From the NCBI GenBank assembly GCA_964643615.1, contig CAZXTR010000041.1:1-7631 (forward strand): a stretch of 7,631 nucleotides of DNA. The letters run 5' to 3'. Shown here in pieces: positions 1-6,002 of this stretch. The notes beneath the pieces were generated by a model. It was not told the origin of the DNA and ran no database searches. It saw only the letters and a list, made by a program, of their open reading frames with translations. The stretch comes from CAZXTR01 sp964643615. GTDB lineage: Bacteria; Pseudomonadota; Alphaproteobacteria; CAAHEQ01; UBA3637. Position 1 is the first letter of the stretch; each line of letters begins with the position of its first letter. A program made the translations under genes and the position numbers.

Positions 1-60
1 CTTTATTATTCCGCCAAAAACCGTTGACAACAAAATAAATTTTAAAATAACAAGCCCCAT
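1..60 (-). CDS. N-terminal fragment of an unidentified, probably membrane or exported protein (continues past the left edge)
   Basis: On the minus strand an ATG at 60-58 directly follows the pepN TAA stop (63-61), and the frame stays open for 20 codons to the window edge. The peptide starts MGLVILKF and is almost wholly hydrophobic with one early lysine, as in a signal peptide or first membrane segment. A Shine-Dalgarno (GAGGG, minus strand, 72-68) sits 7 nt before the ATG, inside the end of pepN. This argues for a real translated start and a third gene in the Sel1-pepN unit. Twenty residues are too few to name a family, so no function is proposed. Confidence 0.55.
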   Translation of the reverse strand, partial: MGLVILKFILLSTVFGGIIK

Positions 61-2604
61 TTATTTTCCCTCTAGCGCTCTTTGAACAGTTTCCTGTACA
101 TTAACGGAAAGTCCCTCTATATCCAAGATTCTTGTCAATTGAGATTTCATCAATGACGCTCTTTGTACATCAAATCGCCTCCACCGAGTCAAAGGTGTTA
201 ATATACGTTCAGCTAATTGTGGGTTTTGTGCATTCAAATGAATCACCATATCGGCCAAAAAAGCGTACCCAGAACCATCCTTTGCGTGAAAATGTTTAAA
301 ATTATTCGATACAAAAGATCCAATTAACGCGCGGACATTATTCGGATTGGTTTCTGAAAATTCTGATAATTTCATTAAAGATTGAATGCGTTTAATAATA
401 TCGGGAACATCTAACAAGGCTTGCAAGCCGAACCACTTATTAATCACTATATTATCGTTACAATAACGTTGATAGAAATCATTTAAAGCTTCTTCAAATC
501 CATCTAATTTATAAATGACAAGGTCGGACAAAGCTGACATCAAATCTGTCATATTATTTGCTTTTTGATAAGATTTTGACACTAAATCTTTATCAGAAGT
601 CAAGGCAAGATAGCTCAACACTGCATTTTTCAATGCTCGTCTTGCAACATCTTGCGGTTGAATAGAAAAAGGCTTGTCCGAATCATCAAATTGTTTGTAA
701 ATTTCCATCAAACTGGAATGATGGGCCAATGCAAAAGCTTTTCGCACATTTTGACGAGCTTCAATTACAGCATCAACATCAAAAACATCCATCTTGTCCC
801 CAATATAAGAAGTAGCAGGCAACGCAATAGCTCTTGCAACAAAAGCCGGATCTTTAGAGGCACGTTTCAAATAACTTCCAAAAGCATTAATAAATTCGTT
901 TCTAGGAGTTGTCCGGTTTTCTTTTATCATCGATAAAATTTCAAAAATTGCATAATCCTGACCCATAGCATATTGATTAAATAAATCAGAATCATGGCTC
1001 ATCAAATGGAGCCTTTCTTCATCCGTATACGATATGTCCAAGCTTACAGGCGCAGTAAAAGAACGATTAATAGACAACACAGGACGTTGAGAAATGTTTT
1101 CAAAAACAAATTCTTGTTCAATTTGAGTCAACAACAACGTTTGCGTTAACATATCATTGCCATCTAGCCCTACCAAACCAATATCCAAAGGAATAATGAA
1201 TGGCAATTTTGTATATTTTGATTCTTGGGTCAAAGAAAGCTTAAAAGTACGTGTACCTTCATCATAACTTTTAGTCACGTGAACTGTTGGCCTTCCTGGC
1301 GTTGAATACCAGAGCATAAAATCCGACAAATCCACTCCATTTGCATCTTCCATACATTTAACAAAATGGTCAATAGTCACAGATTGGCCATCATGTCTTG
1401 AAAAATATAAATCGCAGCCTTTATGAAAAGCTTCGTACCCTAATATTTTTTCTTGCATACGGATAAGTTCTGCTCCTTTGTTATAAACAGTCGAAGTATA
1501 AAAATTTTCGATTGTTGCAAAACTTTCCGGACGAACAGGATGTGCCAAAGGTCCATCATCTTCTGGAAATTGGAAGCGTTTTAAACTTTCGACATCATCA
1601 ATACGTTGAACAACTCGTGAATGTTGATCTGATGAAAACTCTTGATCCCGATAAACAGTAAATCCTTCTTTTAGAGATAAATTGAACCAATCTTGAGCGG
1701 TCACTCTATCCCCACTCCAATTGTGGAAGTATTCATGAGCAACAACCCCTTCGATTGTTTCATAATTCGTATCTGTTGCTGTCTTTTCATCCGCTAATAA
1801 AACTTGATCATTAAATATGTTTAAACTTTTATTTTCCATGGCGCCAGCATTAAAATCGCTAACTGCAACAATGTTAAAAAGTGTTAAATCGTATTCTCTA
1901 CCAAATTTTTCTTCATCCCATTTCATAGCACGTTTCAGAGAATCCATTGCAAAATAAAGTCGTTCTTTTTTGCTTGGTTCACAATAAATGCGTAATTGAA
2001 CCCGACGTCCAGACATTGTTACAAAGAAATCTTCTATATACGTTAAATTTCCAGCAACTAAAGCAAACAAATAAGACGGTTTTTTAAAAGGATCTTGCCA
2101 ATGAATGACGTCTCCACTGTCCTCGATTAAATTACCATTTGAAAGGACAACAGGATACTGCGTACGATCGGCATGGACAAAAACATCAAAAGAACTCATT
2201 ACATCTGGGTGATCCATATAATAGGTAATTGTACGAAAGCCTTCTGGTTCACATTGTGTGCAAAACAATCCCTTTGAAACATAAAGCCCCATCAATCGTG
2301 TGTTTGCTTTTGGATTAATTTGTGTTTCTATTTCCAATTCAAAAGAATCGGGAAGGGCAGGTAATGTCAAACTTTCATCATTTAGCGTATATTGCCGAGG
2401 TTCTAAAAGTTGCCCATTTAACTTTACGGATAATAAGGTCAAATACTTTCCGTTTAAAACAAGAGGAGATGTACCTTGATCAATTCGACGAATTTGCATC
2501 GTATTACGAACATGCGTTTTGGTCGCATCTAAACTAAACTCTAACTTTGTTTTTTCAATATTGAATAATGGTTTTTTATAATCTTTTCTGTATGTTATTT
2601 TCAT
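61..2604 (-). CDS. pepN: Aminopeptidase N (M1 family zinc metallopeptidase)
   Basis: An 847-residue cytosolic enzyme that removes N-terminal amino acids in the last steps of peptide breakdown; E. coli PepN is about 870 residues, so this is full length. The N-terminal beta domain (about 1-190) holds the TQCEPEGFR substrate-site segment at 116-124. The thermolysin-like domain (about 190-440) has the exopeptidase motif GAMEN (254-258) and the zinc motif HEYFH (290-294), so the ligands are H290, H294 and E313 (in LKEGFTVYRDQEF). E291 is the general base and Y374 (VYNKGAE) the transition-state tyrosine. An Ig-like domain and a long helical C-terminal domain follow. Every catalytic residue is present. 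The ATG is 3 nt after the stop of the Sel1 gene and has no good Shine-Dalgarno, so translation is probably coupled to that gene. The motifs and length match the proteobacterial PepN subgroup rather than eukaryotic-type M1 enzymes. Confidence 0.97.
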   Translation of the reverse strand: MKITYRKDYKKPLFNIEKTKLEFSLDATKTHVRNTMQIRRIDQGTSPLVLNGKYLTLLSVKLNGQLLEPRQYTLNDESLTLPALPDSFELEIETQINPKANTRLMGLYVSKGLFCTQCEPEGFRTITYYMDHPDVMSSFDVFVHADRTQYPVVLSNGNLIEDSGDVIHWQDPFKKPSYLFALVAGNLTYIEDFFVTMSGRRVQLRIYCEPSKKERLYFAMDSLKRAMKWDEEKFGREYDLTLFNIVAVSDFNAGAMENKSLNIFNDQVLLADEKTATDTNYETIEGVVAHEYFHNWSGDRVTAQDWFNLSLKEGFTVYRDQEFSSDQHSRVVQRIDDVESLKRFQFPEDDGPLAHPVRPESFATIENFYTSTVYNKGAELIRMQEKILGYEAFHKGCDLYFSRHDGQSVTIDHFVKCMEDANGVDLSDFMLWYSTPGRPTVHVTKSYDEGTRTFKLSLTQESKYTKLPFIIPLDIGLVGLDGNDMLTQTLLLTQIEQEFVFENISQRPVLSINRSFTAPVSLDISYTDEERLHLMSHDSDLFNQYAMGQDYAIFEILSMIKENRTTPRNEFINAFGSYLKRASKDPAFVARAIALPATSYIGDKMDVFDVDAVIEARQNVRKAFALAHHSSLMEIYKQFDDSDKPFSIQPQDVARRALKNAVLSYLALTSDKDLVSKSYQKANNMTDLMSALSDLVIYKLDGFEEALNDFYQRYCNDNIVINKWFGLQALLDVPDIIKRIQSLMKLSEFSETNPNNVRALIGSFVSNNFKHFHAKDGSGYAFLADMVIHLNAQNPQLAERILTPLTRWRRFDVQRASLMKSQLTRILDIEGLSVNVQETVQRALEGK
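68..72 (-). promoter_or_regulatory. Ribosome binding site for the partial gene after pepN
   Basis: The minus strand reads GAGGG, then 7 nt, then ATG at 60-58. It lies within the last codons of pepN and is better than the site in front of pepN itself. It supports the adjoining fragment as a real gene. Confidence 0.5.
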
Positions 2605-2607
2605 TTT

Positions 2608-3201
2608 TTAATCCAATTGTTTATCATTAACCTGACTTATTAATTTTTCTTTCCAATAACGAGAGCGCGTTAAATTAGGAGGCACAACTGCGTCCCCCTT
2701 GTAAATAGAAACAAGGCTTCGCATAGCATTTAAATGGCCTCGGTTAGCTGCTTTTTCATAAAAAGAAATAGCTAAAAAAGGTTCAGGGTTTCCTGAATAA
2801 CCCCGTTCCAACCATACAGCAGATGAAAAAGTTGCTTCTAAATGCCCTTGTTCCGAAGCCAACAAAGCCCAATCTAGTGCTTTTTTCTTGTCTTCTGGGA
2901 GGCCTTCACCCCTATCCGACATTAAAGCCATAGCAAACAAAGCGTCAGGATTATTTTGAATCGCTCCTGATTGAAAGTGCTTAACTGCTTTTGAATAATT
3001 TTTTTCATAATAGGCCTTCATACCCAAAGTAACGTGTTCTTTTGCAGGCATCATCGCATATTGAATAACGGGATAAACAGTAATTAAAATAATAAAGGCA
3101 AAAAAAACAGCAACCAAAGAATACACTGTTTTAACAGAGAGATTTTTAGCTTTCTTTTCAATAAGGGCCCTTAATTTTTTTCTCTTTTGAAAAATATCCA
3201 T
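2608..3201 (-). CDS. Single-pass membrane protein with Sel1/TPR-like repeats
   Basis: This 197-residue protein begins with a very basic stretch (about 1-24, rich in K and R), followed by one hydrophobic segment (about 23-43). The positive-inside rule then puts the C-terminal part in the periplasm. Residues about 57-170 are helical repeats: a TPR-like unit (YYEKNYSKAVKHFQ, about 64-77) followed by Sel1-type units with the A-x-G/A-x-x-x-x-G pattern (DALFAMALMSDRGEGLPED, 86-104; further units near 122-135 and 157-169). Sel1 proteins are usually scaffolds or adaptors; no enzymatic motif is visible. An in-frame GTG lies further upstream at 3240. I prefer the ATG at 3201 because a strong GGAGGAG precedes it and because the GTG touches the predicted -10 box, before any transcript would start. 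It is the first gene of the unit with pepN. Partner and exact role are unknown. Confidence 0.85.
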   Translation of the reverse strand: MDIFQKRKKLRALIEKKAKNLSVKTVYSLVAVFFAFIILITVYPVIQYAMMPAKEHVTLGMKAYYEKNYSKAVKHFQSGAIQNNPDALFAMALMSDRGEGLPEDKKKALDWALLASEQGHLEATFSSAVWLERGYSGNPEPFLAISFYEKAANRGHLNAMRSLVSIYKGDAVVPPNLTRSRYWKEKLISQVNDKQLD

Positions 3202-3203
3202 TT

Positions 3204-3210
3204 CTCCTCC
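3204..3210 (-). promoter_or_regulatory. Ribosome binding site that decides the Sel1-gene start
   Basis: The minus strand reads GGAGGAG, then AA, then ATG (3201-3199). The GGAGG core is 4 nt from the start, slightly close, but it is the strongest Shine-Dalgarno in the window. It favours the 197-residue protein over a 210-residue form starting at GTG 3240, which has no such site. Confidence 0.7.
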
Positions 3211-3240
3211 GAAATAAAAAGAACTTGCAACTTTGTTCAC

Positions 3241-3269
3241 AATATATGATATTTGGAAGCATTCATCAA
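3241..3269 (-). promoter_or_regulatory. Sigma70-like promoter for the Sel1-pepN unit
   Basis: On the minus strand a -35 box TTGATG (3269-3264) and a -10 box TATATT (3246-3241) are separated by exactly 17 nt. Matches to TTGACA and TATAAT are 4/6 and 5/6. The predicted start of transcription is near 3234, leaving a short leader before the ATG at 3201. Chance matches are common in AT-rich DNA, but the spacing, strand and position all fit. Confidence 0.5.
3245..3250 (+). promoter_or_regulatory. Candidate -10 box for murL-murD2
   Basis: TATGAT (5/6 to TATAAT) lies 37 nt before the murL GTG on the plus strand and overlaps the -10 box of the divergent promoter. The best -35-like hexamer, TTGCAA at 3225-3230, is only 14 nt away, which is short. 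The -35 therefore remains uncertain, and the promoter may be weak or factor-dependent. Confidence 0.3.
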
Positions 3270-3287
3270 TAAAAAAAGAGGGGCAAG

Positions 3288-4577
3288 GTGCAATCTTTTA
3301 TTTTTTCCAATTTTTTCTTTGATTATGAAACTGGAGAACTAAGGCTATGCTATAAGCACGGCGAACACTCTTTTCAGGAAAAGATAATTTTTCCAAACGC
3401 TCCTTTTTCAAAGACAAATAAAAATATTTTGCAAAAAGCTTTTTTTTGGTTGCATTTAGCTGGAGGAATAAGCTATTTCAAAGCATTTGCTCCGAAAAAA
3501 ATAATCATTAATTCTGGAAAATTAACATCCAAAGAAGCTTCGTTTTTTAACCGATTTTACATTTCTGGTCTTGGAGAATGGGCCGTCAGAAACAATATAA
3601 ACATTCAAGATTCTGTACACTTTCCATTTGAAGATAATAATACTCAAACAATGGAGCCGATTTTGTTAGGAGAGGGGATGTTCCTTGCTGTTGGAGGGGG
3701 GAAAGATTCTTGCGTTTCTATAGAATTATTGAAATCTAAGAACCCTACTTTATGGACAGTAGGTATGGCTCTTCCGATGAAAAAAGTAATTGAAAAAGCG
3801 AAGTTACCATCTGTCACAGTGGAGCGCACACTATCCCCCCATTTATTGGAATTAAACGCACAAGGAACTGCACTTAACGGGCACATCCCTATCTCTGGAA
3901 TTATTGCATTTATTAGCCTTTGCTTATCCATATTGCACAATAAAAAGTTTGTTATCATGAGTAACGAACAGTCTGCAAACTCGGGCAATACAAAGCAGGG
4001 AAAATTGACTATCAACCACCAATGGAGCAAATCCTTTGAATTTGAAAGAGCCTTTTATCAATTAACACGTACCCTCGTGCCAAATTTTAAATATTTCTCT
4101 ATTTTAAGGCCTTTGTCCGAAATGCGTATTGCTCAACTTTTTGCCTCTCATTGTCAAGACTATTTCCCAATTTTTACAAGTTGCAACAAATCTTTTAAAT
4201 TGGACAAATCTAAACGGTTAAAACATTGGTGTGGATTTTGTGACAAATGCCGTTTCGTATTTTTAATCCTTGCCCCTTTTATGGCGAAGGAACAAATAAT
4301 TTCAATTATAGGAAACAATTTATTAAATGATCCAAACCAAAAACAAGGTTTTTTAGAGCTTTTAGGGCTGTCTGGGCATAAACCGTTCGAATGCGTTGGA
4401 GAAAAAGAAGAATGCCAACTGGCATGGCTTATGTTGCAACATCAAAAAGAATGGGAAAATGATATTTTATTGCGCACAATAAAATTGGATACAAATGAAG
4501 AGGCTCTTAAAAAATATGTTTTTTCTTTATCCACAGAACATCTTATCCCGAAGGAACTTGAAAATGTTGTTAAATGA
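3288..4577 (+). CDS. murL: UDP-N-acetylmuramoyl-L-alanyl-L-glutamate epimerase (MurL), PP-loop ATP enzyme
   Basis: A 429-residue protein identified as MurL. This enzyme uses ATP, releasing AMP and diphosphate, to convert the terminal L-Glu of UDP-MurNAc-L-Ala-L-Glu to D-Glu for peptidoglycan synthesis in the cytoplasm. The sequence shows a PP-loop, GGGKDS (136-141), as expected for carboxylate adenylation. It also shows ALNGHIPISGI (195-205), SNEQSANSGN (225-234), and a cysteine group made of C299 plus WCGFCDKC with C315, C318 and C321. The last group resembles the zinc site of QueC-type PP-loop enzymes. The start is GTG, with GAGG (3278-3281) 6 nt upstream. The end overlaps the next gene, murD2, by 14 nt, and this pairing is the main support for the specific name. 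Without it the protein would be a PP-loop enzyme of unknown substrate. The assignment rests on remembered family features and context, not on a database search. Confidence 0.85.
   Translation: MQSFIFSNFFFDYETGELRLCYKHGEHSFQEKIIFPNAPFSKTNKNILQKAFFWLHLAGGISYFKAFAPKKIIINSGKLTSKEASFFNRFYISGLGEWAVRNNINIQDSVHFPFEDNNTQTMEPILLGEGMFLAVGGGKDSCVSIELLKSKNPTLWTVGMALPMKKVIEKAKLPSVTVERTLSPHLLELNAQGTALNGHIPISGIIAFISLCLSILHNKKFVIMSNEQSANSGNTKQGKLTINHQWSKSFEFERAFYQLTRTLVPNFKYFSILRPLSEMRIAQLFASHCQDYFPIFTSCNKSFKLDKSKRLKHWCGFCDKCRFVFLILAPFMAKEQIISIIGNNLLNDPNQKQGFLELLGLSGHKPFECVGEKEECQLAWLMLQHQKEWENDILLRTIKLDTNEEALKKYVFSLSTEHLIPKELENVVK
4551..4555 (+). promoter_or_regulatory. Ribosome binding site that decides the murD2 start
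   Basis: AAGGA lies inside the last murL codons, 8 nt before the ATG at 4564. The upstream in-frame ATG at 4495 would add 23 residues (MKRLLKNMFFLYPQ and more) that do not resemble a Mur ligase N-terminus. The 4564 start places the GLGKEG nucleotide-fold loop at residues 15-20, as usual for MurD. Confidence 0.7.
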
Positions 4578-5748
4578 ACTTGCTTGCAAAAAAATTGCCA
4601 TTTGGGGATTAGGAAAAGAAGGACAAGCTTTACTCCATTTTTTTACAAAAAACATGCCCGACAAACAAATAGGTGTTTTGTCCCCAGAAAACGAAAAAAA
4701 TATTTTTAATTATGAAGTTGTTTTTAAAAGTCCAGGCATTTCAATTTATCATCCACTTGTGGAATTAGCTAAAAAAAATGGGGTTTTAATTTCATCCGGA
4801 ACAAATCTTTATATGGAAAATAAGCCTAAAAAAATTCAAACCATCGCTATAACAGGAACAAAAGGGAAAAGCACAACCGCATCATTAATCGCTCATTGTT
4901 TAAAAAAAATGGGTTTAAAAATTGCCTTGGCTGGTAATATTGGGACACCCTTAATAGATTTTTATGGCACAGACCTTGATTTTTTAATTGCCGAACTATC
5001 CAGTTATCAATGCACCGACCTATCAACAGGCTTTGATCGCACAATCGTAACAAACCTTTATCCAGAACATATTAATTGGCATAAAACACATTTCCAATAT
5101 TACAAAGACAAATTACATATTTTATCCGTACGCACGAAGGGGCAAAAAGCCATATTAAACATACAAAACAACCAATTGATATCAATGACACAAAATTTAC
5201 CAGATGTTTTGTATTTCAATCAACAACGCATTTCTATTCAAAGCCAATTACTGGGGGCTCACAATTTGGAAAACATTGATGCTGTACGCATCACATTAGA
5301 AAGCCTTAATTTTTCAACCAAAAATATAGAAATTTATTTAAGGGATTTTAAACCTCTACCTCATCGTTTAGAAATAATTGAACACAACGGTATAACCTAT
5401 GTAGATGATAGTATTTCTACAACACCAGAAACAGCAATGGCTGGGCTTCAGGTTTTTGAAGGAAGAAAATGTTTTTTACTTGTTGGAGGATTCGATAGAC
5501 AACAAAATTATAATAAATTAGAAGAATATGCGAAACAACATAACGTTTCTTTAATTGGACTGCCAGACACAGGAAGACGTATTCATACAGCAGTTTACCA
5601 AGCTAAAAATATTTTAGATGCAACACGTTATGCTCAATCAAAGGCAAAGAACAAAGACGTCATTATCCTTTCTCCTGCTGCCCCTAGCTATAACACATAT
5701 AAGAACTTTGAAGAACGTGGAGAAGATTTTAAAAAAACGATATTCTGA
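4564..5748 (+). CDS. murD2: UDP-N-acetylmuramoyl-L-alanine--L-glutamate ligase (MurD2), Mur ligase family
   Basis: A 394-residue ATP-dependent ligase that joins glutamate to UDP-MurNAc-L-Ala in the cytoplasm. The three Mur-ligase domains are clear. Domain 1 has GLGKEG (15-20) and SPGI (56-59). The central ATPase has TGTKGKST (97-104), NIGTP (125-129), ELSSYQ (144-149), NLYPEHINWH (164-173) and YYKDKL with K183 at the place of MurD's carbamylated lysine. GAHNLEN (231-237) and LPHRLE (265-270) follow. The C-terminal domain has YVDDSISTTPETA (279-291), GGFDR (308-312) and LSPAAPSYNTYKNFEERG (369-386). It is shorter than usual MurD (about 440 residues), and DSISTTP stands where classical MurD has DSKATN, a glutamate-binding region. 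That difference, plus the overlapping murL, points to L-Glu rather than D-Glu as substrate. The alternative is ordinary MurD, which I think less likely. Confidence 0.85.
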   Translation: MLLNELACKKIAIWGLGKEGQALLHFFTKNMPDKQIGVLSPENEKNIFNYEVVFKSPGISIYHPLVELAKKNGVLISSGTNLYMENKPKKIQTIAITGTKGKSTTASLIAHCLKKMGLKIALAGNIGTPLIDFYGTDLDFLIAELSSYQCTDLSTGFDRTIVTNLYPEHINWHKTHFQYYKDKLHILSVRTKGQKAILNIQNNQLISMTQNLPDVLYFNQQRISIQSQLLGAHNLENIDAVRITLESLNFSTKNIEIYLRDFKPLPHRLEIIEHNGITYVDDSISTTPETAMAGLQVFEGRKCFLLVGGFDRQQNYNKLEEYAKQHNVSLIGLPDTGRRIHTAVYQAKNILDATRYAQSKAKNKDVIILSPAAPSYNTYKNFEERGEDFKKTIF

Positions 5749-5760
5749 CTTTTATTTAAC

Positions 5761-5789
5761 TTGCAATAAAATCTAAAATTCACTACAAA
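5761..5789 (+). promoter_or_regulatory. Candidate sigma70-like promoter for oadGA
   Basis: TTGCAA (5761-5766) and TACAAA (5784-5789) are 17 nt apart, each 4/6 to consensus. They lie in the 71-nt gap between the murD2 stop and the oadG ATG. The rest of the gap is AT-rich, with no other recognisable signal apart from the oadG ribosome site. Read-through from murD2 is also possible because no convincing terminator separates them. Confidence 0.35.
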
Positions 5790-5802
5790 TAAGAGAATAT
5801 AT

Positions 5803-5811
5803 AAAGGGGAG
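5803..5811 (+). promoter_or_regulatory. Ribosome binding site of oadG
   Basis: AAAGGGGAG ends 8 nt before the ATG at 5820. This purine-rich site with normal spacing supports a short 60-residue gene that could otherwise be dismissed as a chance reading frame. Confidence 0.6.
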
Positions 5812-5819
5812 AATTTAAT

Positions 5820-6002
5820 ATGATTTATTATGGATGGCAAATAACTTGCATTGGAATGGTTGCGGTTTTTTGTTTTTTATCTTTTTTAATTGCATGCATC
5901 GCATCTTATTCTTGGATAATGCAAAAATTTCAAACGAAGGAAGCGCCTTTGAACAAAGTGGCTGCTTCTATAGCTATCGCTTTGCATAAAGGGGGAAAGT
6001 AA
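5820..6002 (+). CDS. oadG: Na+-translocating decarboxylase gamma subunit (OadG-like)
   Basis: A 60-residue single-pass membrane protein. One hydrophobic segment (about 8-33, including GMVAVFCFLSFLIA) follows a very short N-terminus. After a polar linker the chain ends in AASIAIALHKGGK (48-60), like the conserved AAIAAALH end of OadG/PF04277 proteins. In the known oxaloacetate decarboxylase pump the gamma subunit anchors the soluble alpha subunit to the membrane beta subunit and helps assembly. At 60 residues it is shorter than typical gamma subunits (about 80), with a reduced hydrophilic tail. The gene has its own ribosome site and overlaps oadA by one base in TAATG, which strongly supports the call. 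The closely related gamma subunits of methylmalonyl-CoA or glutaconyl-CoA decarboxylase cannot be told apart from this alone; the oadA partner favours oxaloacetate. Confidence 0.8.
   Translation: MIYYGWQITCIGMVAVFCFLSFLIACIASYSWIMQKFQTKEAPLNKVAASIAIALHKGGK

Noticed and set aside
652..936. Plus-strand 94-codon frame inside pepN, and similar short frames at 2322-2537, 4847-5053, 6618-6836, 7026-7226 and 7198-7395
   Set aside because: All are embedded in genes with intact family motifs and show no motif, signal or start site of their own.
3202..3240. Longer Sel1 protein starting at GTG 3240
   Set aside because: No Shine-Dalgarno precedes it, and it adjoins the predicted -10 box, upstream of the expected transcript start. 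The ATG at 3201 has a strong site.
3644..4030. 128-codon minus-strand reading frame inside murL
   Set aside because: It lies wholly antisense to a well-supported gene, has no recognisable domain and no ribosome site, and its composition looks like a reverse-frame shadow.
3288..4577. murL as a tRNA-modifying PP-loop enzyme (QueC, TtcA or TilS) or asparagine synthetase
   Set aside because: The PP-loop and cysteines are shared features, but the sequence is longer than QueC, lacks the TtcA CxxC layout, and overlaps a Mur ligase rather than sitting with tRNA or queuosine genes.
4564..5748. Reading this ligase as classical MurD using D-Glu, or as MurC, MurE, MurF or FolC
   Set aside because: The order GLGKEG, SPGI, ELSSYQ, LPHRLE and KNFEERG is MurD-like, not MurC/E/F or FolC. 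The DSISTTP segment, short length and adjoining murL favour MurD2.
5724..5774. 8-bp inverted repeat AGATTTTA / TAAAATCT around the murD2 stop, a possible terminator
   Set aside because: The arms are almost entirely A/T, the loop is about 35 nt, and no T-tract follows the second arm. Such repeats arise by chance in DNA this AT-rich.
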